Below are positions 19,841-27,183 of a stretch of DNA of 64,000 nucleotides, one piece after another. The notes beneath the pieces were generated by a model, which worked only from the letters and a program-made list of their open reading frames with translations, was not told the DNA's origin and did no database searches. The position numbers and the translations under genes are program-made. Location of the stretch: contig NZ_SAXU01000001.1 in the NCBI RefSeq assembly GCF_008016455.1, positions 806,001-870,000 of the forward strand, read 5' to 3'. Within the stretch, counting starts at the first letter, position 1; every line of letters starts with the position of its first letter. Origin of the DNA: Brachyspira aalborgi. Lineage in GTDB: Bacteria; Spirochaetota; Brachyspiria; Brachyspirales; Brachyspiraceae.

Positions 19841-21514
19841 TTAATTTAATATAATATCTTCAACAGTTCCGCCCGATGGAATCATAGGCAAAACTTTTAA
19901 ATCTTTATCTATTATGCATTCTATCCAAACTGGAACTTTTTCTTTTAAGGCGTTATCAAATGCTTTTTCAAATTCTTCTAAAGTTTCGCATCTGAATCCT
20001 TTAGCTCCAAAACCTTCCGCAACTTTTATATAATCTATTTTTTTATTCATATCCGTGCTTGAATATCTCTCTTCATAAAAAACATTTTGCCATTGTCTAA
20101 CCATACCTAATGTATTGTTATTAAATATTACGGAAATTATAGGTAATTTATATTCTATAGCCGTAGCGACTTCATTTAAATTCATATAAAAAGAACCGTC
20201 TCCCGTTAAATGAACAACATGCCTTTCAGGTTTCGCAATTTTAGCGCCAATGGAAGCTCCATAACCAAATCCCATAGTTCCAAGTCCTCCGCTCGTTATA
20301 AAACTTCTTGGTTTTGTATGATGAAGATATTGAACCGCCCACATTTGATGCTGTCCAACATCGGTTACATATATTACATTATCCTCGCATTTATAACCGA
20401 TTGATTCTATAATATTTTTAGGATGAAATATATTGTCTTTGGAATATTTTTTTGTATTATTTTCTTCTTCTTTCATTTTCAAATTTGATAATTTTGAAAC
20501 CCATTCGTCATTATTTAATCTATTAATCAATTTTGAAAATTTATCTAATACATCATCAATATCTCCTATTATGCTATAATCTACTTTAACATTTTTATTA
20601 ACTTCGCTTCCATCTATATCTATATGCACTTTTTTAGCGTTATTTCCAAATTTTGAAGTATTGAGGGCTACTCTATCGCTGAATCTCGTTCCTATAGCCA
20701 ATATTAAATCGGCTTCGTTTATAACTTTATTTGCAGTTTCGCTTCCATGCATTCCTAATAAACCGATATTAAGAGGCTCGTTATATCCTAATGTTCCAGC
20801 TCCCATTATCGTATGAACGGATGGAATATTTGTATTAATCATAAACTTTCTTAATTTATCGCTAGAATCTTTAGCGCCGCCTCCAAAATATATAATAGGT
20901 TTTTTAGACTGATTTATTAATTTTGCAACATTTTCTATAACGCTTTCGTCTTCTTTAGTTATTTTTGGATTTTTTAATTTAATTTTTTCTTTAGGTATAA
21001 AATCGGTAATATCGGCGGTTATATTTTTAGGAACATCGATTAAAACGGGTCCCTTTCTTCCCGAATTCGCTATTATAAAAGCTTTTCTTATTGTGTCGGC
21101 TAAATCTTCTATTTTTCTAACGACAAAATTATGCTTCGTAATAGTCATAGTAATTCCCGCAATATAAACCTCTTGAAAGCTATCTTTACCCATTAAACTT
21201 ATTGGAACATTTCCCGTTATCGCCACAATCGGAACGCTATCCATATAAGCGGTTGCTAAAGGCGTGACTAAATTTGTAGCTCCAGGTCCGCTTGTCGCTA
21301 ATATTACTCCCGTTTTTCCGCTAACTCTCGCATATCCGTCAGCTGCATGTCCAGCGCCGCATTCATCAACAGGCATTATATGATTTAATTTATTTCTATA
21401 TTTATAAAGCGCATCATATATATATAATACAGCTCCTCCAGGATAGCCAAATATTGTGTCTACTCCTTGCTCTATTAAAACTTCCATAATTATTTCAGAA
21501 CCGTTTAATTTCAT
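19841..21514 (-). CDS. ilvB: Acetolactate synthase large subunit IlvB
   Basis: This is the thiamine-diphosphate enzyme that starts branched-chain amino acid synthesis. FGYPGGAVL and the essential glutamate region VDECGAGHAADGYAR lie in the N-terminal domain, a FAD-type middle domain follows, and the ThDP/Mg2+ motif GDGSFYMNLNE lies near residue 440. AAGGAG is 8 nt before the ATG. It is the first enzyme gene of the operon, about 90 nt after the end of the leader-peptide ORF. Confidence 0.96.
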   Translation of the reverse strand: MKLNGSEIIMEVLIEQGVDTIFGYPGGAVLYIYDALYKYRNKLNHIMPVDECGAGHAADGYARVSGKTGVILATSGPGATNLVTPLATAYMDSVPIVAITGNVPISLMGKDSFQEVYIAGITMTITKHNFVVRKIEDLADTIRKAFIIANSGRKGPVLIDVPKNITADITDFIPKEKIKLKNPKITKEDESVIENVAKLINQSKKPIIYFGGGAKDSSDKLRKFMINTNIPSVHTIMGAGTLGYNEPLNIGLLGMHGSETANKVINEADLILAIGTRFSDRVALNTSKFGNNAKKVHIDIDGSEVNKNVKVDYSIIGDIDDVLDKFSKLINRLNNDEWVSKLSNLKMKEEENNTKKYSKDNIFHPKNIIESIGYKCEDNVIYVTDVGQHQMWAVQYLHHTKPRSFITSGGLGTMGFGYGASIGAKIAKPERHVVHLTGDGSFYMNLNEVATAIEYKLPIISVIFNNNTLGMVRQWQNVFYEERYSSTDMNKKIDYIKVAEGFGAKGFRCETLEEFEKAFDNALKEKVPVWIECIIDKDLKVLPMIPSGGTVEDIILN

Positions 21515-21550
21515 TTTAAAACTCCTTATTAAAAAATTGCATTAATTTTA

Positions 21551-21575
21551 AAATATTATATTTTGTATAATATTT
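21551..21575 (-). terminator. AT-only hairpin, candidate attenuator of the ilv-leu operon
   Basis: A perfect 10-bp stem (AAATATTATA / TATAATATTT) with a 5-nt loop lies between the leader-peptide stop and ilvB. It is followed by TTTT and, 10 nt later, TTTTTT. A stretch inside the leader ORF (ATAATATT) is complementary to the 5' arm and could form an alternative structure. In such AT-rich DNA the hairpin could also arise by chance. Confidence 0.4.
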
Positions 21576-21606
21576 AAATTTTATTTTTATAAATTATTTT
21601 TATTTA

Positions 21607-21738
21607 TTACAGAATATTAATTAGAATAGATAAGAGAATGTTAAGAATATTATTTTGATTTCTTTTATTGTTATATTTTTTAGAATAATTAAACGAATAA
21701 GAATAACTTATTTCGTTTGATGCATGAAACTTGTTCAT
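21607..21738 (-). CDS. Branched-chain amino acid leader peptide (attenuation)
   Basis: AGGAG lies 8 nt before an ATG that opens a 43-codon frame. The first part is rich in Asn, Lys, Tyr and Ser. The last 13 residues are ILNILLSILINIL, with five Ile and five Leu codons. The five Leu codons are all different (CTT, CTC, TTA, CTA, CTG), while all five Ile codons are ATT. It lies between a good promoter and ilvB, the layout of amino-acid attenuators of ilv and leu operons. Ribosome stalling on the Ile/Leu run would sense shortage of charged tRNAs. It was identified from sequence alone. Confidence 0.8.
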   Translation of the reverse strand: MNKFHASNEISYSYSFNYSKKYNNKRNQNNILNILLSILINIL

Positions 21739-21784
21739 TTTTCTTCTCCTATTTTTTTATTTATTTAGTTTTAATTTTAAAGAA

Positions 21785-21813
21785 ATTATAACATTTTTTA
21801 AAATAAATTGCAA
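21785..21813 (-). promoter_or_regulatory. Promoter of the ilv-leu operon
   Basis: TTGCAA (21813-21808) and TATAAT (21790-21785) are separated by 17 bp. Transcription would start near 21778, about 40 nt before the leader peptide and about 265 nt before ilvB. It overlaps the 3' end of the neighbouring membrane-protein gene. Confidence 0.7.
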
Positions 21814-21817
21814 TACT

Positions 21818-23872
21818 TTAATTAAATTTTTTATTCAATTCAAATATATTAATTTCTCCTACATTATTCAAATAATTAAAATTATAGTCGGTTAATTCGT
21901 TTTTAATTTTATCTATATCTTTATAATCAATCATTAAATAAAAATTATTTTCTTTAATGGAATTCAATTCGTTTCTATCATTTAAATATGAGTAATAAAG
22001 ATTAGTATTCAAATAATGAAAATCATAATAATTAATAAAAGATTTATAAGCGTAAACATTATAATTATTAGTTAAAACATATTTATCTTTATCAACAACT
22101 TCAAAATAAACAAATCTTTTAGAATTAGTTATATTAAATATATAAATTATTGATATTAAAGAAAGTAAAATAATTCTAATTTTTAAATTAGTAATAAAAC
22201 AAATAATTAATGGAATAAAAAATAATATAAATATATAACTTGATGCCGAATATCTTTCAAGTTTATACGGCGAAGTCAAATCTCCCAAAATTGCAAATAT
22301 TAATCCTAATAAAATAATAAATATTAATAATTTAAATTTTGATTTTTCTGCGATTATATTTAAATCTTTTTTCTTTATAATTTTTGATATTAAAATAAAA
22401 ACAAACAAAGTTAATAAAATTATTAATAATCCGTCAAAAGCTAAATCGTTAATATAATTAAATAATTTTCCCGAAAAAGCCAAAGAAGAAGACGCTCTAT
22501 TATTTGCATTAAATAAAGAAGCGAAAAAACTATTATATAATATTCTTGAGACAAATAAAGCCGAGATAAAAGCGAGCGCATAATATATTATTATTTTATA
22601 ACTTTTTATTTTTAATAAAGGATTTAATATCGCGTATTTATTTTTTAAGAATTCTAATTTATCAATATTTAAACAATAATTAAAAAATAACATTGCCGAT
22701 AAAATTAAAATAAATAATAATGAAGAATATAAAGTTAAATAACCAATTCCCGCGATTATTGAAGTTAAAATTAAATTTAGGATAGAATATTTATTATAAT
22801 AAATCGTATTCAAAACAAAATAAGTAATTACAATAAAGAAAGTTTCCTGCATTTGATAGGCTCTCAAAAACATAGAAAAACTTATTGATATTGGAGATAA
22901 TGAAAAAATTAATAAAGTAAATATTATAAATTCATTTTTATTTTCAAATATTAATTTTAAGATTTTAAATAAAAATATAAATGAAATAATTGAAAAAATG
23001 CAATTTAAAATCGTTCCTGTAATAATTATATTTTTAATATCAACCGCTTCTCTTCCGATAAAAGCTAATCTTAAAAAAGTATAATATAAATTGCTTATAA
23101 AAGGGTCGTTAGTGTCTTTATATAATCTCTTTATATCGTTTATGCAATCTTCTATGCTTGAATTATCAAATGTTAAATCTTTTAATATATCAAAACCTTT
23201 AATATTTTTATAATTATTAATTTTATCTTCATTTGCAAAAACTTTATAATTAGCAGCGCTTAAACTATAATATTCGTCCCAATACATACCTTCTTGTTTT
23301 GAAGCCCAGTAAATTCTTACGAATAAAGAAAATGATAATATTAAAAATAAAAAACTATATAAAATGTATTTTTTGTTAATTAAATTATAAAATTTATTAT
23401 AATAATAAATTTTAATATTATTCATTATAAATATTATTAAGATTGATAAATGTAATAATATAATTATCTCTATAATATTCTTTTTTATTTTTAATGTATA
23501 ATTAATATTGTCAATTTTATCTTCTTCAATAATTTTTTTATCTGAAATAAAAATTCCAAAAGGACTACCAAAATAATCCATTTTAATTTCTTTCACAAAA
23601 TCTGGTAAGTTTGATAAATCAGGATAAACTCCGTAAATATCGTTATTTCTAAATGTTTTGTCATAATATCTAATTCTAAAATGATAAACATAATTAGTTA
23701 TATTTTCCGAATTATTTAACTTCATTGTTTTATCAACAACTAAACTAAAATCACTTAAATATCCAATTCTATTTTTAGAACCAAGAATTTGTAAAACGAT
23801 TAGAGTAATAATTGTAATAATCACAAACGGAATATAAATTTTTAGAAATAAATTTTTGTTTTTAGATTTCAT
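21818..23872 (-). CDS. Polytopic membrane glycosyltransferase-like protein (GT-C / GT39-like)
   Basis: The 684-residue protein has an N-terminal membrane helix, an extracytoplasmic segment (about 30-130), then about ten hydrophobic segments. The motif RIYWASKQEGMYWDEYYSLS near residue 190 has the acidic pair after a membrane helix seen in GT-C enzymes that use lipid-linked sugars, such as ArnT or PMT relatives. This supports a role in surface glycan or lipid modification, with donor and acceptor unknown. AAGGA lies 9 nt before the ATG. Expression is probably controlled by the repeat-containing attenuator immediately upstream. Confidence 0.65.
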   Translation of the reverse strand: MKSKNKNLFLKIYIPFVIITIITLIVLQILGSKNRIGYLSDFSLVVDKTMKLNNSENITNYVYHFRIRYYDKTFRNNDIYGVYPDLSNLPDFVKEIKMDYFGSPFGIFISDKKIIEEDKIDNINYTLKIKKNIIEIIILLHLSILIIFIMNNIKIYYYNKFYNLINKKYILYSFLFLILSFSLFVRIYWASKQEGMYWDEYYSLSAANYKVFANEDKINNYKNIKGFDILKDLTFDNSSIEDCINDIKRLYKDTNDPFISNLYYTFLRLAFIGREAVDIKNIIITGTILNCIFSIISFIFLFKILKLIFENKNEFIIFTLLIFSLSPISISFSMFLRAYQMQETFFIVITYFVLNTIYYNKYSILNLILTSIIAGIGYLTLYSSLLFILILSAMLFFNYCLNIDKLEFLKNKYAILNPLLKIKSYKIIIYYALAFISALFVSRILYNSFFASLFNANNRASSSLAFSGKLFNYINDLAFDGLLIILLTLFVFILISKIIKKKDLNIIAEKSKFKLLIFIILLGLIFAILGDLTSPYKLERYSASSYIFILFFIPLIICFITNLKIRIILLSLISIIYIFNITNSKRFVYFEVVDKDKYVLTNNYNVYAYKSFINYYDFHYLNTNLYYSYLNDRNELNSIKENNFYLMIDYKDIDKIKNELTDYNFNYLNNVGEINIFELNKKFN

Positions 23873-23955
23873 AGAGCGATATCCTTAAAAGTTAATTTTT
23901 GTAGACGCAAGAGAAAGCGTTTAAATGTTTCAAATAATTCTTTAGTTTTGCAATG

Positions 23956-23985
23956 AAAAAACAGCCAAAAATTATAATAATGGCT
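23956..23985 (-). terminator. Intrinsic terminator in leader A, with the leader stop codon in its loop
   Basis: Stem AGCCA/TGGCT, a 13-nt loop containing TAA, then G and TTTTTT. It lies directly after the pentanucleotide repeats and about 85 nt before the glycosyltransferase ATG. The equivalent stem in leader B has different bases that still pair, supporting a conserved structure. Confidence 0.6.
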
Positions 23986-24037
23986 TGTATTGTATTGTAT
24001 TGTATTGTATTGTATTGTAGAATTTACATCCGCTCAT
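23972..24037 (-). CDS. Leader peptide A containing pentanucleotide repeats (21 aa)
   Basis: AAAGGAG sits 9 nt before ATG. The frame reads MSGCKF, then YNTIQ twice, then YKPLL and TAA. The repeats supply a five-codon period because the 5-bp unit is not a multiple of three. The stop lies in the terminator loop. Gain of one repeat would move the leader into a frame that stays open to a TGA overlapping the glycosyltransferase ATG (ATGA). Loss of one would give a frame that reads through the stem and stops about 20 nt before that ATG. Confidence 0.7.
   Translation of the reverse strand: MSGCKFYNTIQYNTIQYKPLL
23985..24019 (-). repeat. Pentanucleotide tandem repeat, (TACAA) x7 on the minus strand
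   Basis: Seven perfect copies inside leader ORF A. Perfect short tandem repeats of this length are prone to slipped-strand mispairing. The last base overlaps the outer base of the terminator stem. Confidence 0.95.
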
Positions 24038-24092
24038 TTTTCTTTTCTCCTTTTTTCGACAATTACAAATTACAATCAATTAATTTAAGAAA

Positions 24093-24121
24093 ATTATAAC
24101 ATATTTAATAAAAAATGTCAA
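24093..24121 (-). promoter_or_regulatory. Promoter of leader A and the glycosyltransferase gene
   Basis: TTGACA (24121-24116), 17 bp, TATAAT (24098-24093). The sequence around the -10 (ATATGTTATAATTT) is nearly identical to that of promoter B at 30593, as expected if both leaders derive from one ancestor. Confidence 0.75.
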
Positions 24122-24219
24122 TACTAATGATTTTATTTTATTGAAAAATAATCGGTTTTATTATATTATTAAAGCGTATTTATAATTTTATTAATTTCAA
24201 TTTTAAGGAGAATAAAATA

Positions 24220-25182
24220 ATGGTTAAATTTTCAGATTTAGGTTTAGTAAATAGCCGAGGGCTTTTTCAAAAAGCTGTAAGCGGAGGATATGCAATTCCC
24301 GCTTTCAATTTCAATAATATGGAGCAACTTCAGGCAATAATTCAAGCCTGCGTTGAAACAAAAAGCCCCGTTATACTTCAAGTTTCTTCAGGCGCTAGAA
24401 AATATGCCAATCAAACTTTATTAAGATATATGGCGCAAGGAGCGGTTGAATATGCAAAAGAATTGGGAGTAAATGTTCCTATAGTTTTACATTTAGACCA
24501 TGGCGACACTTTAGAACTTTGTAAAAGTTGTATTGAATATGGTTTTTCTTCCGTTATGATAGACGGCAGTCATCATGATTATAATAAAAATGTAGAATTG
24601 ACAAAAAGCGTTGTAGAATATGCTCATAAATACGATGTCACAGTCGAAGGCGAATTGGGAGTTTTAGCTGGAGTTGAAGACGATGTTGTAGCCGAACAGC
24701 ATACTTACACTCGCCCCGAAGAAGTTGAAGATTTTGTTAAAAAAACGGGAGTAGATTCTCTTGCAATATCTATTGGAACGAGTCATGGAGCTTATAAATT
24801 TAAACCAGGACAGAATCCTAAAATAAGGTTGGATATTCTTAAAGAGATAGAGAAAAAAATTCCAGGATTTCCTATAGTTTTGCATGGTTCTTCAAGCGTT
24901 CCACAAGAATATGTTAAAATTATTAACGAAAACGGCGGAAAATTAGACGATGCAATTGGAATACCAGAAGAGCAATTAAGAGAAGCCTCAAAAAGCGCGG
25001 TTTGTAAAATCAATATAGACAGCGATTCAAGACTAGCAATGACGGCGGCTATAAGAAAAGTATTTCATGATGACCCAAAAGAATTCGACCCAAGAAAATA
25101 TTTGGGACCTGCAAGAGATGAAATGAAAAAACTTTATATGCATAAAATAAATAATGTTTTAGGCAGTAATAATAAAATATAA
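24220..25182 (+). CDS. fba: Class II fructose-1,6-bisphosphate aldolase
   Basis: A zinc-dependent glycolytic aldolase that interconverts fructose bisphosphate and two triose phosphates. The zinc/catalytic segment HLDHGD lies near residues 87-92, VEGELG near 143, and a GSSSVP segment with HGSS lies near 225. The length of 320 aa matches the family. AAGGAG lies just before the ATG. A tiny basic gene follows after 9 nt and is probably cotranscribed. Confidence 0.96.
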   Translation: MVKFSDLGLVNSRGLFQKAVSGGYAIPAFNFNNMEQLQAIIQACVETKSPVILQVSSGARKYANQTLLRYMAQGAVEYAKELGVNVPIVLHLDHGDTLELCKSCIEYGFSSVMIDGSHHDYNKNVELTKSVVEYAHKYDVTVEGELGVLAGVEDDVVAEQHTYTRPEEVEDFVKKTGVDSLAISIGTSHGAYKFKPGQNPKIRLDILKEIEKKIPGFPIVLHGSSSVPQEYVKIINENGGKLDDAIGIPEEQLREASKSAVCKINIDSDSRLAMTAAIRKVFHDDPKEFDPRKYLGPARDEMKKLYMHKINNVLGSNNKI

Positions 25183-25191
25183 GGAGATATT

Positions 25192-25284
25192 ATGGGAAAG
25201 CAACATAGAAAAGTTGTAAAAAGAAAGAGAGCGGCAAGAAGAATAAAAAGACAAAAAGACGCTCTAAACGGCAAAACAAAATAA
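25192..25284 (+). CDS. Very small basic protein (30 aa)
   Basis: AAGGAG is 6 nt before the ATG. The product begins MGKQHRKVVKRKRAARRIKR and more than half of its residues are Lys or Arg. The composition suggests RNA or ribosome binding. It lies directly after the aldolase gene and before a hairpin. No family was identified with certainty. Confidence 0.65.
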   Translation: MGKQHRKVVKRKRAARRIKRQKDALNGKTK

Positions 25285-25306
25285 TTAAAATAAGTTTATA
25301 TAGCGA

Positions 25307-25329
25307 GGGCGTAAGTTATTCTTATGCCC
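25307..25329 (+). terminator. Probable terminator after the aldolase and small basic genes
   Basis: A 9-bp stem GGGCGTAAG / CTTATGCCC with one G-T pair and a 5-nt loop, followed by an imperfect T-rich stretch (TTAATTTATTATT). Confidence 0.6.
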
Positions 25330-25376
25330 TTAATTTATTATTGATAAAATTATTTGATAAAAAAGGATTTGATAAA

Positions 25377-26279
25377 ATGAAAAAGACAATATTTTTTATA
25401 ATTTTAATTTGGACGATTTTAATTTCATGTTCAAATAAATCTAATAAATCGCCTTTGGCAATACAAACCGATTTTGGAAGAAAAGATAACGCTGTTGCAA
25501 GTATGTATGGCGTTGCTTTGAGCGTTGATAAAGATTTGAAAGTTTACGATTTAACTCATGAAATTCCCGCTTATAATATTTGGGAGGCGGCTTTAAGATT
25601 GGAGCAGACGGCAAGATATTGGCCTTCGGGAACTGTATTTATTAATGTTGTCGACCCTGGAGTTGGAACGGAAAGAAAATCTGTAGTAATGAAAACTAAA
25701 AATAATTATTATTTCGTCACTCCCGATAATGGCGCTTTAACTTTTGTGGCGGAAAGTTTAGGAATTGAAGAAGTCAGAGAGATAGACGAAGCGATTAACA
25801 GAAGAGAAAATTCCGAAGAATCTTACACATTTCATGGGCGAGATGTTTATGTTTATACGGGCGCAAAATTAGCTTCAAAACAAATTACTTTTGAAAAAGT
25901 TGGAAAATCTTTAGGAACTAATATAACTAAAATAGATTACGAAAAAGCGAGATTTGAAGACGGAAAATTTTTCGCAAATATTCCAATTTTGGATATTCAA
26001 TACGGAAATGTTTGGAGTTCTTTACCAAGAAAATTAATGATAGATAACGGAATTCAAATTGGCGATATTTTAAATGTTAAAATTTATAATAATAATTCGC
26101 TTGTATGGACGGGAGACATTAAACTTGTAAATACATTCGGCGATGTGGCAGAAAATGATAATTTGGCTTATTTTAATTCAGAGCTTAATTTTTCGATTGC
26201 GATAAATATGGGAAATTTTTCAGAGAGGTATAGGGTTTACAGCGGTGCGGAATGGAGTATTGAGGTTGCTAAAATATAA
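25377..26279 (+). CDS. Lipoprotein of the SAM hydroxide adenosyltransferase (DUF62) family
   Basis: The mature region matches the family that hydrolyses S-adenosylmethionine or halogenates it: LAIQTDFGRKDNAVASMYG near the start, VDPGVGTERK, PDNGALT and FHGRDV. The start at 25377 follows an AAAGGA; the open frame extends to 25341 but without a ribosome site. The N-terminus is a clear lipoprotein signal ending in ILISC, so the protein should be anchored outside the cytoplasm, which is unexpected for an enzyme using SAM. It may act on another substrate or have become structural. Confidence 0.82.
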   Translation: MKKTIFFIILIWTILISCSNKSNKSPLAIQTDFGRKDNAVASMYGVALSVDKDLKVYDLTHEIPAYNIWEAALRLEQTARYWPSGTVFINVVDPGVGTERKSVVMKTKNNYYFVTPDNGALTFVAESLGIEEVREIDEAINRRENSEESYTFHGRDVYVYTGAKLASKQITFEKVGKSLGTNITKIDYEKARFEDGKFFANIPILDIQYGNVWSSLPRKLMIDNGIQIGDILNVKIYNNNSLVWTGDIKLVNTFGDVAENDNLAYFNSELNFSIAINMGNFSERYRVYSGAEWSIEVAKI

Positions 26280-26284
26280 TTAAT

Positions 26285-26404
26285 TTAAGCATGCCAGATA
26301 TAGAATGATAGATTTGAAATTGAAAGAATTTTTATACCACAATTTATATATAAACTAAAATTTATTGTAATAATAAAATTAATTAATAAAATAAATATTG
26401 TCAT
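26285..26404 (-). CDS. Small hydrophobic peptide (39 aa)
   Basis: A very strong ribosome site (AAGGAGG, 6 nt from ATG) precedes a frame starting MTIFILLINFIITINFSLYI, a single membrane helix, with a short tail ending WHA. The open frame continues further upstream, but the ribosome site supports this ATG. It could be a small membrane toxin or regulatory peptide, but no antisense RNA or antitoxin was identified. Confidence 0.45.
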   Translation of the reverse strand: MTIFILLINFIITINFSLYINCGIKILSISNLSFYIWHA

Positions 26405-26534
26405 AATATCCTCCTTAAAATTTATTGATATCTTTAATAGCACACTCACGCTAAAAGCATGCTTAAACCAATTATATTTCCATTTCAAAGAACCTGTATA
26501 GTAATATAACAAAAAATAAGTCAATTTTATAAAT

Positions 26535-26918
26535 TCAATTATTATTTAAATTGCTATATAAAGTGGATGTACAATTTCCACATATTTTACTACCAATTAC
26601 CGCAGCTATAACCCTCATACCTCTTTCATTAAAATCATTATCATTTTCTGTGTATATAACTTCTAAATTATTTGTATTGGGATATTTGCCATAATAAATA
26701 TTCAAGTTGCTATTACAAATAGTAGATTTTACTTCTACATCGTATAATTTTAAATTTGTATAATTATATTTATTACCCAAATTTATTTTACTACATTTAG
26801 ACATTCCATATACATCTATAGATATAATATTATTATATTTTGAAGTAATTTTAGTATCAAAAATATGATAATCAGAATCTCCATTAAACTCATATAATAG
26901 TAAAGCTTTTCCAATAAT
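26535..26918 (-). CDS. Hypothetical protein (127 aa), possible ATT start
   Basis: The first ATG of this frame is at 26804, but the frame is open and protein-like for another 38 codons upstream, to just after a stop. An ATT at 26918 lies 5 nt after AAAAGG, a good ribosome-site distance. The product would start IIGKALLLYEFNGDSDYH and contains ICNSN and SKICGNC near its C-terminus. Either a rare ATT start is used or an ATG was lost by mutation and the gene is decaying. No family was recognised. It lies in a region of gene debris. Confidence 0.5.
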   Translation of the reverse strand: MIGKALLLYEFNGDSDYHIFDTKITSKYNNIISIDVYGMSKCSKINLGNKYNYTNLKLYDVEVKSTICNSNLNIYYGKYPNTNNLEVIYTENDNDFNERGMRVIAAVIGSKICGNCTSTLYSNLNNN

Positions 26919-27023
26919 CGCTACCTTTTAATTTAATCAAATTTTCTAATTAATTAATATGAATTATACATTATATTAAGAATTATGTCAATACTTTTAT
27001 TAGTAAATTATTTATTTTAATTT

Positions 27024-27128
27024 TCATAAATAACTACTATTAATACTATCTTTTGGTATCCAACCTAAAACATTTTTAACTTTTCCAATATTTGCATAAA
27101 TAACAGCATAGCCTATAGTTTGATTACA
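27024..27128 (-). pseudogene. C-terminal remnant of an NDP-sugar epimerase
   Basis: The 34 codons before the TGA read QTIGYAVIYANIGKVKNVL then GWIPKDSI. This matches the end of UDP-glucuronate/UDP-galactose epimerase-like proteins (a QPGDV-like stretch, YANI.K.K..LGW.PK). No start codon or upstream portion remains. It indicates an eroded sugar-nucleotide gene next to the glycan genes. Confidence 0.45.
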
Positions 27129-27183
27129 TTATTGATTACATGATTTTTGAGTATTAACGATATATTTTTAATAGAGCTTATTT

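Noticed and set aside
21541-21813. T-box riboswitch upstream of ilvB
   Set aside because: No T-box core sequence or specifier arrangement is visible, while a leader peptide rich in Ile/Leu is.
23985-24019. Pentanucleotide repeats as a CRISPR array or meaningless microsatellite
   Set aside because: There are no spacers and the unit is 5 bp, so it is not CRISPR. It is not meaningless because it lies inside an ORF with ribosome site, promoter and terminator, and the same architecture recurs at 30501.
26405-26524. Longer form of the small hydrophobic peptide starting at 26524
   Set aside because: The strong AAGGAGG lies inside that frame next to the later ATG, so translation most likely begins at 26404.
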